Assembly (NCBI RefSeq): GCF_003056345.1
Contig: NZ_PYWB01000003.1
Location: 1 to 64,000 of the forward strand
Origin: Devosia submarina
Lineage (GTDB): Bacteria; Pseudomonadota; Alphaproteobacteria; Rhizobiales; Devosiaceae
Direction of reading: 5' to 3'
Length of the DNA: 64,000 bases
This document shows positions 34,488-43,788 of this stretch, one piece after another; within the stretch, counting starts at the first letter, position 1, and each line of letters starts with the position of its first letter. Below the pieces are notes generated by a model. That model was not told the DNA's origin. It saw only the letters and a list, made by a program, of their open reading frames with translations, and made no database searches. The position numbers were made by a program, and so were the translations under genes.

Positions 34488-36413
34488 TCATGAGAGCGTA
34501 ACGACAACCCTGAAGACCACTGTACCTTCCCACCACATGGGGAAGTTCGTGCCCCATTTGTTGTTGTAGAGATTGATGCGGAGCCCCTGGCTGAAGTCCG
34601 GCACTTCCGATTGAAAGGGGATGAACGGCGTTGCTATGGGCGCCACAAGGGCAGCATCAAGCAGGCTGAATTCGACCGAGCTGCCTTGAACTGCGGCGCG
34701 CACAGCCTCGACAGCCTGCAACTGACCACCTCCACGGCGGGCAATTTTGTGCCCGTCGTGCCACAGGCCCATCTTGCGCAAAGACCATTGATCCGCAGCG
34801 GCTGGGCTAAGGCTAAAGAAACCGGCTTCAGGCATACGGTTTGCCGGTTTGTCCCGCAGCACCAGCTTAATTTCGAGCCGCTCGGCGTCTAGCCCACGAA
34901 TGGAAATCTCCTGGCGCGCCGGCCCTCCAACTTGCTCGCGTGCGTCGATCGGCAGCTCGGAAACGGCGCATCCCTCGCCGCTGATGCCCAGATGAGAAGG
35001 CGCGAAAACAGCGGTTCTGGCGGTGTGGGCCTTGTCTAGACCTGGCTTGTCGTGATCAAGGATGGCCCATTCATCTCGGTGCTGCAGATAGCTTTCGAGG
35101 TGGCGCTGCAACTCAGACCAGTCATAGCTTTCATGCCGATAGGCAAAGAGCGCTCCGTTTAATCCTTCAACAGTGCGGCCATTGGGAGAAACGATGCGGA
35201 CGATATCTCCGCTTGTTCCATCCAGTTCCGCGCTCCAGCCATTGTCCTCAAGGCTCTGGCCGCTCCGCCATTCGGAAGGTGGTGTTGGCGGCACCAATTC
35301 GGATAAGGTGCTCTCCGCCGTTGCGCTGTCAGCGGGGCTGAGATGTGAAAGCGCTGCATCGAGATAGCCGCGCTGCTCCGCCCAGGACTGCTCGGCATAG
35401 GCAAAGCGATAGTCGGATTTCCGCGCAGCTTCGAAGTCGGTTCGATCCCAGGCAGCCTCGTCGCGCAAATAGGTCTTGATGTCGACACCCCAGGTATGTT
35501 CGGTCACCATGCACAGGTCGCGCCCGAATGCCAGCCGCTCCGGCGTCAGCGTCTCGAACCCGTCATAGAGCCGCTGCAAACTGCGGAAACAGGCCAGTTT
35601 GTGCGGGTCCGTTGCAGCGCCATGTATCCAGCTATCGCCGATTTCGTGCTCAACGATCGGGAACTGCTCGCGCCGCGCCCACATCTCTGCGCCAAACGCA
35701 TCCAGTGTCGATGCTTTGATCTCCGCACCCGGATTAGCATGGCGGATATGACGCAGCGCCTCCACTGTTTGCCCTACGCTTTGCGGACCGATATTGTCGT
35801 TGGTATGGGCAAAGCTGAGGCCGATGTCCGAACCGGCCGGAAAGTCCGTTGCGCCATAGGACGCCTGGTACATGACGACCACTTCCGACCCATCGGGCGC
35901 CCGCCAACGGAAGATCGGCGGCACATCCGGTACCGGGCTGGCAGTATTGACGCCAAGGTGAAGGAATTGAATGCCCGCCTCCGCCATTAGCGGCACCATG
36001 CCCAGGGTGTGCCCAGGAACATCGGTCATCTTGGCGGCAATGGTCTTCTTGCCAAAGCGCCGGTCCAGTTCCTGTGCATAGGACAGGCCCGCGCGGAACA
36101 GGGCTGGCGACATCAGCTCGGTGTGGGTCGTAAACGGCAGGCCGTGCCACGCGATGAGTCCGCGCTCTATGGCTCGTTCCAGCCGTTCAACGCGCTCGGC
36201 GTCTAGGCTACTAAGATGGTCCCAGATCAGCCAGGCGCCCGTAGTCCAGATAAAGGCTGGCTGTTCCGGGTTCTCAGCAAAGAAGTGCTCCCCCGTGGCT
36301 ATGGCCTGCGGAATGAACTGTTCATGATATTGCCGCCGCACACGCGCGGCATGGTCTGTAAACCCTATATCGAGATGGGTCTTGAAGATGAGGTGGATCA
36401 GGGAATTGGTCAT
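34488..36413 (-). CDS. Glycoside hydrolase family 38-like protein (DUF5054)
   Basis: A 641-residue protein related to GH38 alpha-mannosidases. The N-terminal catalytic barrel starts LIFKTHLDIGFTDHAARVRR, with the His-x-Asp zinc-ligand pair seen in GH38, followed by FIWTTGAWLIWDHL and KMTDVPGHTLGMVPLMAEAG. The second half is a beta-rich domain. No signal peptide is visible, so it should act in the cytoplasm on an imported oligosaccharide. It lies 11 bp downstream of the lacI-type gene on the same strand and faces the sugar importer across the shared operator region. The substrate is unknown. Confidence 0.82.
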   Translation of the reverse strand: MTNSLIHLIFKTHLDIGFTDHAARVRRQYHEQFIPQAIATGEHFFAENPEQPAFIWTTGAWLIWDHLSSLDAERVERLERAIERGLIAWHGLPFTTHTELMSPALFRAGLSYAQELDRRFGKKTIAAKMTDVPGHTLGMVPLMAEAGIQFLHLGVNTASPVPDVPPIFRWRAPDGSEVVVMYQASYGATDFPAGSDIGLSFAHTNDNIGPQSVGQTVEALRHIRHANPGAEIKASTLDAFGAEMWARREQFPIVEHEIGDSWIHGAATDPHKLACFRSLQRLYDGFETLTPERLAFGRDLCMVTEHTWGVDIKTYLRDEAAWDRTDFEAARKSDYRFAYAEQSWAEQRGYLDAALSHLSPADSATAESTLSELVPPTPPSEWRSGQSLEDNGWSAELDGTSGDIVRIVSPNGRTVEGLNGALFAYRHESYDWSELQRHLESYLQHRDEWAILDHDKPGLDKAHTARTAVFAPSHLGISGEGCAVSELPIDAREQVGGPARQEISIRGLDAERLEIKLVLRDKPANRMPEAGFFSLSPAAADQWSLRKMGLWHDGHKIARRGGGQLQAVEAVRAAVQGSSVEFSLLDAALVAPIATPFIPFQSEVPDFSQGLRINLYNNKWGTNFPMWWEGTVVFRVVVTLS

Positions 36414-36424
36414 TGAAATATCCG

Positions 36425-37462
36425 TCAGCCCACGGTGCCGCGCACGACGAGCCTGGTTTGCAAAGTTTCCTCGAGCGCCGGAGCGTCGGGATTATTGAGC
36501 CGCCGGAGGATGAGGCGAACAAGCGCTCGCACGCGTTCTTGGAGGTCGAACTTCACCGTCGTGAGGTTGTAGCTCTTCCAGTGGGACTGGGCGATATCAT
36601 CGAACCCAACGACCTTGACATCCTCAGGCACCCGCAGGCCAAGCTCGTGACGCAGCGCATCGAGGACACCGAAGGCGCCGACATCATTAGCGGCAAAGAT
36701 CGCATCAGCGCCCTTCCCGACGCGGAACAGATCCAGCGTCGCCGAGTAGGCCATGTCATAGCTGTAATCACTGGGCGCAATGATCGGCGGTGGCAGCCCG
36801 CGCTCGACCATCACTGTGCGCAACATCTGCTCGCGCGCCTGATTGGCAAGAGACTTGCGTACTCCGGACACATAGGCGATCTGCTGCGCGCCATAGCCTT
36901 GAAGCAGAGCGACAGCCTGCTCCAGCCCAGCCCGTTGCAGCACATTGAGCCGGTCATGCAGTGGTCCCTTCTCCACCTCGCGCTCAACCTGAACGTCGGG
37001 ATAATGCACATAGATCGGAACGGCCCGACCGAGAAACCGTGCCAGGATCGCCGGTTTGACGTTCTCTACAAAGGCAATCACCGAATCCGGATTGAAGCCG
37101 CGCATATAGGCCAGGAGCTTCTCGTCCATGCTGTAGTCGGTTCGCGTCTTGAACAGCAGCGTGGCGAACCCTTCGCCCTGCAGCGCCGTGGTCAGCGCAT
37201 CGATCTCCTGGCTTTCCCAATGGCTGCAGACATCGGGCACTATAATGCCCACCAGATGCGAGCGGCCGCTTACCAGCGCCCGCGCTGCACGATCGGGCGT
37301 ATAGTTCAGCTCCTGGGCTATGCGCAGGATCAGGTCGCGCTTTTCCTGCTTGAGTGAGGTGTGCGGGTTGAATGCCCGCGAGACAGCGACGCGCGAAACA
37401 TTGGCGCGCTTGGCGACCATTTCCGCCGTGGCTCTGCCGCGCGTAACACCAACCTCCTCCAC
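36425..37462 (-). CDS. LacI-family transcriptional regulator
   Basis: A 345-residue repressor. The N-terminal helix-turn-helix (TAEMVAKRANVSRVAVSRAF, NPHTSLKQEKRDLIL) has the LacI hinge helix RAARALVSGRSHLVGIIVPD. The sugar-binding domain shows AIFAANDVGAFGVLDAL and VVGFDDIAQSHWKSYNLTTV. The start is a GTG. It heads a two-gene unit with the DUF5054 protein. An identical 14-bp palindrome sits 20 bp before its start and another before the divergent transporter operon, so it most likely represses both. Confidence 0.88.
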   Translation of the reverse strand: MEEVGVTRGRATAEMVAKRANVSRVAVSRAFNPHTSLKQEKRDLILRIAQELNYTPDRAARALVSGRSHLVGIIVPDVCSHWESQEIDALTTALQGEGFATLLFKTRTDYSMDEKLLAYMRGFNPDSVIAFVENVKPAILARFLGRAVPIYVHYPDVQVEREVEKGPLHDRLNVLQRAGLEQAVALLQGYGAQQIAYVSGVRKSLANQAREQMLRTVMVERGLPPPIIAPSDYSYDMAYSATLDLFRVGKGADAIFAANDVGAFGVLDALRHELGLRVPEDVKVVGFDDIAQSHWKSYNLTTVKFDLQERVRALVRLILRRLNNPDAPALEETLQTRLVVRGTVG

Positions 37463-37481
37463 TAAGAGCGCTCCGAACCGA

Positions 37482-37495
37482 TGAAATCGTGTTCA
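37482..37495. promoter_or_regulatory. LacI-type operator 1 (TGAAATCGTGTTCA)
   Basis: TGAAATCGTGTTCA has the symmetry TGAA-NN-CG-NN-TTCA around a central CG, the hallmark of LacI-family operators. It lies 20 bp upstream of the lacI-type start codon, where binding would block that transcript. It is identical in sequence and orientation to the site at 37650. Confidence 0.7.
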
Positions 37496-37649
37496 TTTAA
37501 CTGACCGTCAGCCCTTCGACTGTCAAGCGCCAGACAGGTTTCTTTGGCGGCGCCAATTATCGGCGCTATGTCACAGCACCGTAACAAGAGCTTGGCAAAA
37601 GCGAATGGATCAGTCACGCGCTAAGCGAATTCTCCGCATTGACGGCGAT

Positions 37650-37663
37650 TGAAATCGTGTTCA
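37650..37663. promoter_or_regulatory. LacI-type operator 2 (TGAAATCGTGTTCA)
   Basis: The second identical copy of the CG-centred palindrome, 81 bp upstream of the sugar SBP gene and 168 bp (about 16 helical turns) from operator 1. The spacing would allow repression of both divergent units, possibly by looping. Confidence 0.7.
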
Positions 37664-37743
37664 ATCTTGCACTGCAGCTTTCCCCTGGGAAGGCGAAGCC
37701 GGCTACCGGAGAATTCGGAGCCATCACATGGGAGGATTTTGCG

Positions 37744-39093
37744 ATGAGCAATCGTCTGCGCAGCCTTACGCTTAGCCTGATTGGTGCCACGGCGTTTGCC
37801 GCACCCGCCTTCGCGGTTGATCTGGACATTACCTGCCGCTGTGTCATCGGCGGCGTCAACAGCGGCACAGCCGAGTGGATCGAGAACAGCGTAATCCCGG
37901 CTTTCGAGGCGGCCAACCCCGACATCAACGTCAATCTCAATCAATTCGGCGGCGAAGACGCCCAGCTTACCCAGCAATTGGCGCTCGATTTCTCCACCGG
38001 GGCCGGCCCCGATGTGACAGCTTTCGACGGCTTCCTGATCCCCAGCTTTGTGGAAGGCGGTTTGCTGAAGCCGCTGGATGAAGTGGCCGGCCCTGAAGTC
38101 AACGACTGGTCGGGCTGGGAGGCACTCACCGAAGGCTCCAGGGCCCTGATGCAGTACCAGGGCAAGTACTACGGCATTCCCTTGGGCACAGACGTGCGCA
38201 TGCTCTACACGCGCAAGGACATCCTTGCCGAAGCCGGCATCGACGCCGACAATTGGCAGCCCACTTCCTGGGAGGAAATTCTCGAAGCTGCCCGCGCGAT
38301 CAAGGAGGCCAAGCCCGATAGCTTCCCGATCCAGCTCAACGCCGGCGTGGCAATGGGCGAAGCCACAACCATGCAGGGCTATTGGCTTGCGCTGCTCGGC
38401 ACGGGTGAAAGCGTCGTCGACGACAGCGGCAAGTACATCGTTTCGAGCCAAGGTATCCTGGACACCCTCAATCTCTACAAGACCATCTATGTCGACGAGC
38501 AACTCGGCGACCAACGCGCACAGCTCCTTGCTGATGGACGCAACCGCTCCTTTGCCAATTTCCGCGACGGCACGACGGCCCTACTGTTCGAAGGTGACTA
38601 TTTCTACCGCTCGGTAACACCTGAAGGGTCGGAGTTCGCCGTACCCAATCGCGACGAAGTCATGGGTTGGGCAAAGATCCCTGCCAAGGAACCCGGAACC
38701 GGCATCCGCGGCCAGGATTTCGTGACTATCTCGGGCGGCACAGGCTTTGTGCTCAATCCAGCCACGGATACGCCCAAGGAAGCTTGGGCCCTGCTATCGT
38801 TCATGAACGAGCCCGAAATGCAAAATGCGTTCCAGGCCATTCAGCCGCGCATCACGGCCCGCACGGATATTGAAATCCCCAACAGCCCGTTCCTGACCGA
38901 AACCAGCCAGACCCTGCTCCCCCTCACCACGGCCCGCCCCAACGACGAGCACTACAACGCCGTTTCGGCCGAAATTCAGCGCATGACCGAAGCTGTCGTC
39001 TCGGGCGAACTCTCGCCCGAGGACGCCATGGCTCAGTACAAGGCCTCTGTGATCGGCATCGTTGGCGAAGAGAACACCGTCAGCTTGCTCTAG
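37744..39093 (+). CDS. Sugar ABC transporter substrate-binding protein (family 1)
   Basis: A 449-residue periplasmic protein of the CUT1 class. The signal peptide (RLRSLTLSLIGATAFAAPAF) precedes VDLDITCRC. Hallmarks are GGEDAQLTQQLALDFSTGAG, PDVTAFDGF, and YGIPLGTDVRMLYTRKD. GGGAGG lies 10 nt before the ATG at 37744. Two close cysteines at the mature N-terminus (TCRC) are unusual. It is the first gene of a five-gene operon with two permeases, an ATPase and a metallohydrolase. Confidence 0.9.
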   Translation: MSNRLRSLTLSLIGATAFAAPAFAVDLDITCRCVIGGVNSGTAEWIENSVIPAFEAANPDINVNLNQFGGEDAQLTQQLALDFSTGAGPDVTAFDGFLIPSFVEGGLLKPLDEVAGPEVNDWSGWEALTEGSRALMQYQGKYYGIPLGTDVRMLYTRKDILAEAGIDADNWQPTSWEEILEAARAIKEAKPDSFPIQLNAGVAMGEATTMQGYWLALLGTGESVVDDSGKYIVSSQGILDTLNLYKTIYVDEQLGDQRAQLLADGRNRSFANFRDGTTALLFEGDYFYRSVTPEGSEFAVPNRDEVMGWAKIPAKEPGTGIRGQDFVTISGGTGFVLNPATDTPKEAWALLSFMNEPEMQNAFQAIQPRITARTDIEIPNSPFLTETSQTLLPLTTARPNDEHYNAVSAEIQRMTEAVVSGELSPEDAMAQYKASVIGIVGEENTVSLL

Positions 39094-39106
39094 CCTCCTC
39101 CTTTTA

Positions 39107-39130
39107 CCCGGTGCGCCAGGGCGTGCCGGG
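39107..39130 (+). promoter_or_regulatory. Intercistronic hairpin after the sugar SBP gene
   Basis: CCCGGTGCGCC (39107-39117) and GGCGTGCCGGG (39120-39130) pair at 9 of 11 positions, with two mismatches and a 2-nt centre. It starts 14 bp after the SBP stop. With no U-tract it is more likely a stabiliser or partial terminator than a full stop. Confidence 0.5.
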
Positions 39131-39150
39131 CACTCACCGAACGTTCATAG

Positions 39151-39180
39151 CCCTCATGGTGAGCTGTCGAATCAACAGGT
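39151..39180. repeat. Degenerate family C palindromic repeat
   Basis: CCCTCATGGTGAGCTGTCGA followed by ATCAACAGGT resembles the full element at 30100-30130, with a missing C and a decayed right arm. It lies between the SBP and permease genes. The rest of 39094-39266 holds no other gene. Confidence 0.55.
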
Positions 39181-39266
39181 CGCGGCCACAAACCTGCAAG
39201 CCCAATCCGTGGGGTGAACGATCATCCAGGGCAGACGCCGCAGCGATGCCGACGCGAGATCACAAG

Positions 39267-40205
39267 ATGACCACCGAACCCCATTCAGACGCGCCCAAAC
39301 GCAAGGTGAAAAACTTCGCTCTCCTGTCCAACCGGGCTGGCGCGGCGTTCCTCACCCCTGCAGGTTTGCTGGTCTCGATCTTTGTGATCGCTCCCTTTTT
39401 CTGGGTGATCTTTGTTTCCTTCACCAATCGCACCCTGTTGGGCCGGACGGCGCTGAACCCTGAGTTCGTCGGCCTCGCCAACTACTTTGCCCTGTTCGAT
39501 CCAGCCAATTTCTTCCAGCGTGGCCAGTTTGGCTTTTCGTTGATCTTAACCACGCAGTTCGTCCTGGCATCGGCACTGCTGGGCCAAGCTCTCCTTGGCC
39601 TGCTCCTCGCCTGGCTGATTCAAACTGTGCCACCCTGGATCAAGCGCATCACCGAAACCTTCGTGATCGCGGCCTGGATCCTCCCCGAAGTCGTCATCGG
39701 CTTTGCTTGGTTCGCCTTCCTCGACCGAGATCAGGGCACGCTGAATGCCCTCCTCGGCGCCGTCGGTTTGCCGCCCGGCGATTTCCTCCTGCAGCAGCCC
39801 TTCTGGGTCATCGTGGTGTTCAACACCTGGCGCGGCGCGGCGTTCTCCATGATGCTGTTCAGCTCGGCCTTTTCCTCCATTCCGCCCAGCTATTTTCAGG
39901 CTGCCGACGTTGCCGGCGCATCCTCGTGGCAGAAGTTTAAGGATATCGGTCTGCCGCTGATCCGGGGACACATCGTCACCGATCTGATCCTCATCACCAT
40001 GTGGACGTTCAACACCTTTACCCCATTCCTCCTCACCAATGGCGGGCCTAGCTATCGAACGGAACTGGTCTCCATCTACAATTATCGCGTGGCCTTTAAT
40101 GACTTCCAGTTCGGCAAGGGCGCTGCCGTGGGCGTCATCATGATGCTGATTAACCTCGCTTTTGCCTTGGTTTATCTCAGCATCGGCCGCAAAAAGAAGA
40201 GGTGA
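39267..40205 (+). CDS. Sugar ABC transporter permease (MalF/UgpA-like)
   Basis: A 312-residue CUT1 permease with six membrane segments. The first (LTPAGLLVSIFVIAPFFWVI) follows a short basic N-terminus. The EAA loop is YFQAADVAGASSWQKFKDIG, LPLIRG. The open frame extends well upstream, but ATG 39267 gives the normal family start. It pairs with the following permease, whose start is 4 bp after its stop. Confidence 0.88.
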   Translation: MTTEPHSDAPKRKVKNFALLSNRAGAAFLTPAGLLVSIFVIAPFFWVIFVSFTNRTLLGRTALNPEFVGLANYFALFDPANFFQRGQFGFSLILTTQFVLASALLGQALLGLLLAWLIQTVPPWIKRITETFVIAAWILPEVVIGFAWFAFLDRDQGTLNALLGAVGLPPGDFLLQQPFWVIVVFNTWRGAAFSMMLFSSAFSSIPPSYFQAADVAGASSWQKFKDIGLPLIRGHIVTDLILITMWTFNTFTPFLLTNGGPSYRTELVSIYNYRVAFNDFQFGKGAAVGVIMMLINLAFALVYLSIGRKKKR

Positions 40206-40209
40206 CCCC

Positions 40210-41040
40210 ATGAAGCTCACCCTTTCCGCCTTTGTCGGCCGCATCGCCTTTTCGGCCCTCGCCGCGCTGATAGGCGCCGCCTTCGCACTGCCCCTGCTGT
40301 GGTTTCTCTTTGCACCATTCAATGCTCGCGCCGAACTGGGTCTTGCGCTTCCCGATCCATGGACGCTCTCAAACTTCGTCACCGTCTTCGGCAATAATTT
40401 CGCCGTCCAGGCGCTCTGGAACAGCCTTATCCAATCGGTCGGGGGCGTGATCCTCGTCGGCGCGGCCGCAACGCTTGCCGCCTATGCCCTGTCGCGCTCC
40501 TCGCTGCCGGGCAAAGGCGCGGTCACCTATATCCTGCTGCTGTTTTCCTCGGTCGTGTCCGGCTCTGCCGCCATGGTGCCGATCTTCCTCATCGTTTCGG
40601 CCGCGGGCCTTATCGACACGCACCTTGCAGTGATCCTGACTTTTGCCGGCGGCCTTTTGCCCACCGCCATGTTCATCTTGCGCGACTTCATCGACTCGAT
40701 CCCCAAATCCTATGAGGAAAGCGCCATGGTGGCCGGCGCCTCCCCGGTGCAGGCCTTTTTCGATGTTGCCCTGCCCGTCATTCGCCCGGGCATCGTGGTG
40801 GTGGTTGTCTGGAGCTTCGTTAATATCTGGGGCAGTTTCCTGATCCCCTTCATCCTCCTGCGCAGCGACGACCAGATGCCGGCATCAGTAGCCATCTACT
40901 CTTTCTACTCGGAAGCGGGCACGCCGATCGTCACCCTCCTAGCTGCCTATTCTTTGATCTATTCGCTCCCCGTCATCGTCCTTTATCTCTTCGTCAGCTG
41001 GAAGTTCGGCTTCCGGTTCTTTGGCGGCATCAAGGCCTAG
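40210..41040 (+). CDS. Sugar ABC transporter permease (MalG/UgpE-like)
   Basis: A 276-residue CUT1 permease with six membrane segments. The EAA loop is SYEESAMVAGASPVQAFFDV, ALPVIRPG. The N-terminus RIAFSALAALIGAAFALPLL forms the first segment. It completes the permease dimer; the ATPase gene starts 6 bp downstream. Confidence 0.88.
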   Translation: MKLTLSAFVGRIAFSALAALIGAAFALPLLWFLFAPFNARAELGLALPDPWTLSNFVTVFGNNFAVQALWNSLIQSVGGVILVGAAATLAAYALSRSSLPGKGAVTYILLLFSSVVSGSAAMVPIFLIVSAAGLIDTHLAVILTFAGGLLPTAMFILRDFIDSIPKSYEESAMVAGASPVQAFFDVALPVIRPGIVVVVVWSFVNIWGSFLIPFILLRSDDQMPASVAIYSFYSEAGTPIVTLLAAYSLIYSLPVIVLYLFVSWKFGFRFFGGIKA

Positions 41041-41046
41041 CGCACC

Positions 41047-42150
41047 ATGGCATCTGTTGAGTTTCGTTCCGTCACCAAGAGCTTCGGCAGCTTCAATGCC
41101 GTGTCCGATGTGAGTTTTTCGATTGGCGATGGTGAATTCGTCTGCCTGCTCGGCCCCTCCGGCTGCGGCAAGACCACGAGCCTGCGCATGATTGCTGGCC
41201 TTGAAACACCCACCTTGGGCCAGGTCCTGATCGGTGGCCAAGACGTTACGCACTACCACCCCAAGGATCGCCAGATTTCCATGGTGTTCCAGGACTATGC
41301 GCTGTATCCGCACATGAACCTGGCCGACAACATTGCCTATCCGCTCAAGGTGCGCGGCAAATCGGTCAGCGAACGTCACGGCCGCGCCCGGGAAGTCGCC
41401 GATGTGCTCAAGATCGGCCATCTGCTCGACCGGCTCCCCAGCCAAATCTCCGGTGGCCAGCAGCAGCGCACCTCCCTTGCCCGCGCCTTGGTCTATCCTT
41501 CCCAAGTCTACCTCTTCGATGAACCGCTCTCCAACCTTGACGCCAAGCTGCGCCTCGAGGCGCGCGGTTTCCTCAACCATCTCCAGCGCGACATGGGCAT
41601 GACCGCAGTCTACGTCACCCACGACCAGGCCGAAGCCATGGCCCTCGCCACCCGCATCGCTGTCATGGACCAGGGCCGCATCGTCCAATACGCCTCCCCG
41701 ATCGAGATCTACCGCCTCCCCGCAACCACCTTTGTCGCCAATTTCGTCGGCAATCCTCCGATGAACCTAGTCGAGGTAGAAGCCAGCCATGGTAATGGAA
41801 GCCTGCAGCTTCGTGCCGATGGCCTTTCCATCGCCCCCTTGCCCATGACCGACGTCATTGGCAAGGCCCTGGCGACCAGCAGCAAGCTCACCCTCGGCGT
41901 CCGTCCCGAGCACCTTCACATCGCCCAGGGCAGCGCCCCCAACACCATCACTGCGGCGCTGTTTGCCAACGAAAACATGGGCCCCGAAAGCCTCGTCACG
42001 GTGGATCGCGCCGACGCCGGCCGCGTGACCGCCCGCATCTTCACCGACGACCATCTGCAACTAGGCGAAACCGTCACCCTCGCCTTCTCGCCCGAGCACG
42101 TGCACCTGTTCAACAGCAAAGGGGACCGCATCCCCGCCGCGGGCGAATAG
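41047..42150 (+). CDS. Sugar ABC transporter ATP-binding protein (UgpC/MalK-like)
   Basis: A 367-residue ATPase with a C-terminal TOBE regulatory domain. Walker A is GPSGCGKTTSLR, the signature is ISGGQQQRTSLARAL, and Walker B is VYLFDEPLSNLD. The C-terminal part (LGVRPEHLHIAQG) is typical of CUT1 ATPases. It drives import by the two preceding permeases. Confidence 0.9.
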   Translation: MASVEFRSVTKSFGSFNAVSDVSFSIGDGEFVCLLGPSGCGKTTSLRMIAGLETPTLGQVLIGGQDVTHYHPKDRQISMVFQDYALYPHMNLADNIAYPLKVRGKSVSERHGRAREVADVLKIGHLLDRLPSQISGGQQQRTSLARALVYPSQVYLFDEPLSNLDAKLRLEARGFLNHLQRDMGMTAVYVTHDQAEAMALATRIAVMDQGRIVQYASPIEIYRLPATTFVANFVGNPPMNLVEVEASHGNGSLQLRADGLSIAPLPMTDVIGKALATSSKLTLGVRPEHLHIAQGSAPNTITAALFANENMGPESLVTVDRADAGRVTARIFTDDHLQLGETVTLAFSPEHVHLFNSKGDRIPAAGE

Positions 42151-42233
42151 AGCTAATAGCCTTGGTCGACACCTCTCCTTCCGGGAAGAAGCGCTCAGTG
42201 CCTGGGGCGGGAGCATGGAACTGGATTGCTAGA

Positions 42234-43637
42234 ATGACCACCATCACCGCCCACATCACCCGCGCTGATCAGGCCGCCAATCCCTACTTCTACATCCCAT
42301 TCGACGTACCCGCCGGCACCACGCGCATCGACGTTACCCTCGCCTACCCCAAAGCTGATGACTGCATCATTGATCTCGGCGCCTTCGACCCGCGCGACAC
42401 TGGCTATCCCACCTCGGAAGGATTCCGCGGCTGGAGCGGTGGCGCGCGCGATTGCTTCTTTATCGCCACCGACGATGCGACCCCTGGCTACGTCCACGGC
42501 GCCATTCAGCCCGGCCGTTGGCACGTGATCCTGGGCCTCTACAAAGTTCCCGAAACCGGCACCAACGTCACTGTCACCATCGTCCTCGACGCCGCCCCTC
42601 GCCCGCTTGAGCCGCAACCCGAGCGCACCTTCCCCGTGCGCCAGGGGGCCGGCTGGTACAAGGGAGACCTTCACTGTCACACCTTCCATTCCGACGCCAA
42701 GGGATCGCCCGAGACTCTCCATGCTGCGGCCAAGCAGGCCGGCCTCGACTTCCTCGCCATTGCCGATCACAACACCATCACCCAGCGCCGCTACTTCCAT
42801 CCGCAATCGTCCCCCGATCTGGTGTTCGTGCGCGCGATGGAAGTCACCACCGCCGAAGGCCACGCCAATGTTTATGGTGTGGACGACTGGATCGACTTCC
42901 GCATGACCAAGCCGTCCGACGCGCACATGCTTGCGCGGATGGTGCACGACAAGGGTGGGCTCCTCTCGATCAACCACGACAAGCCACCCATCGCTTGGGA
43001 ATACGAGCTGCCCGAAGCTGATTGCCAGGAAGTCTGGCAATCCACCTGGATGGCCTGGAACTGGGTCGCTCTTGAGCGCTGGCAGAACCGCCTCGCATCC
43101 GGCCTGCGGCTTTCTGCGATCGGCGGCTCCGACTATCATCAACCTGTCGAACTCCGGCCAGAAGGTCCGCTTGTCCTTGCCCGACCAACTACAGTGCTCT
43201 GGCTGCCCGAGCTTGGCGAAGATGCCATTCTCGCCGCCATGAAGGCCGGGCGCGGCTATATCACCGAGAGTCCGACCGGTCCTTCGCTGGTGATGAGCGT
43301 CGACGGCCAGCCCATGGGGTCCGAAGTCATAGCGGCGCGCAAACTTGCTCTTGAAGTGAGCGGCGCAGGCGGCGACCGCTTATCGCTGATTGATGCGACC
43401 GGACAAATCGCCTCTATCCCTATCACCAGCCACAGCTGGAGGCACGAAATGGCTATGCCTGCTGCGCAAGGTTTCATCCGCGCGGAAATCATCGCCGAAG
43501 GGAGCCGCGAGCGTCTCGCCGCCGAATTCCTTGCTTTGCTCAAAGGACGCGAACTGCCTTGGCAGTTGCGCGGCGTCAACCTTGCCGACCAGCCCATCCG
43601 CCGCGCGCTCGGCAACCCCGTCTATATCCGCCCCTAA
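42234..43637 (+). CDS. CehA/McbA-type PHP-domain metallohydrolase
   Basis: About 467 residues. Residues 1-135 form a beta-sandwich-like N-terminal domain (FYIPFDVPAGTTRIDVTLAY). The PHP domain follows with the metal motif DLHCHTFHSD near 145-154, LAIADHNT, EGHANVYG, SINHDKP and GGSDYHQP, all ligand-bearing motifs intact. PHP proteins of this group hydrolyse phosphoester or amide/carbamate bonds. No signal peptide is seen, so it should act on an imported compound. It is the last gene of the sugar importer operon, which suggests processing of a phosphorylated or otherwise substituted sugar. Confidence 0.83.
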   Translation: MTTITAHITRADQAANPYFYIPFDVPAGTTRIDVTLAYPKADDCIIDLGAFDPRDTGYPTSEGFRGWSGGARDCFFIATDDATPGYVHGAIQPGRWHVILGLYKVPETGTNVTVTIVLDAAPRPLEPQPERTFPVRQGAGWYKGDLHCHTFHSDAKGSPETLHAAAKQAGLDFLAIADHNTITQRRYFHPQSSPDLVFVRAMEVTTAEGHANVYGVDDWIDFRMTKPSDAHMLARMVHDKGGLLSINHDKPPIAWEYELPEADCQEVWQSTWMAWNWVALERWQNRLASGLRLSAIGGSDYHQPVELRPEGPLVLARPTTVLWLPELGEDAILAAMKAGRGYITESPTGPSLVMSVDGQPMGSEVIAARKLALEVSGAGGDRLSLIDATGQIASIPITSHSWRHEMAMPAAQGFIRAEIIAEGSRERLAAEFLALLKGRELPWQLRGVNLADQPIRRALGNPVYIRP

Positions 43638-43652
43638 CTCTTGCTGCACGCC

Positions 43653-43672
43653 AACGCCCCGAACCGGGCGTT
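43653..43672 (+). terminator. Possible terminator after the importer operon
   Basis: AACGCCC (43653-43659) and GGGCGTT (43666-43672) form a 7-bp stem with a 6-nt loop, 16 bp after the metallohydrolase stop. Only a short T run (TTT) follows, so termination may be weak. Confidence 0.4.
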
Positions 43673-43788
43673 TGCCTAAGTAAACGCAGACGACCTAAGT
43701 AGCGACCCCGCTTGCCGGATCCCTCCTGACAAATCTTGTCTTTCCTTCCAAGCACGATGTCGCCTTGAACCGCACAAGGAGACGCCCG

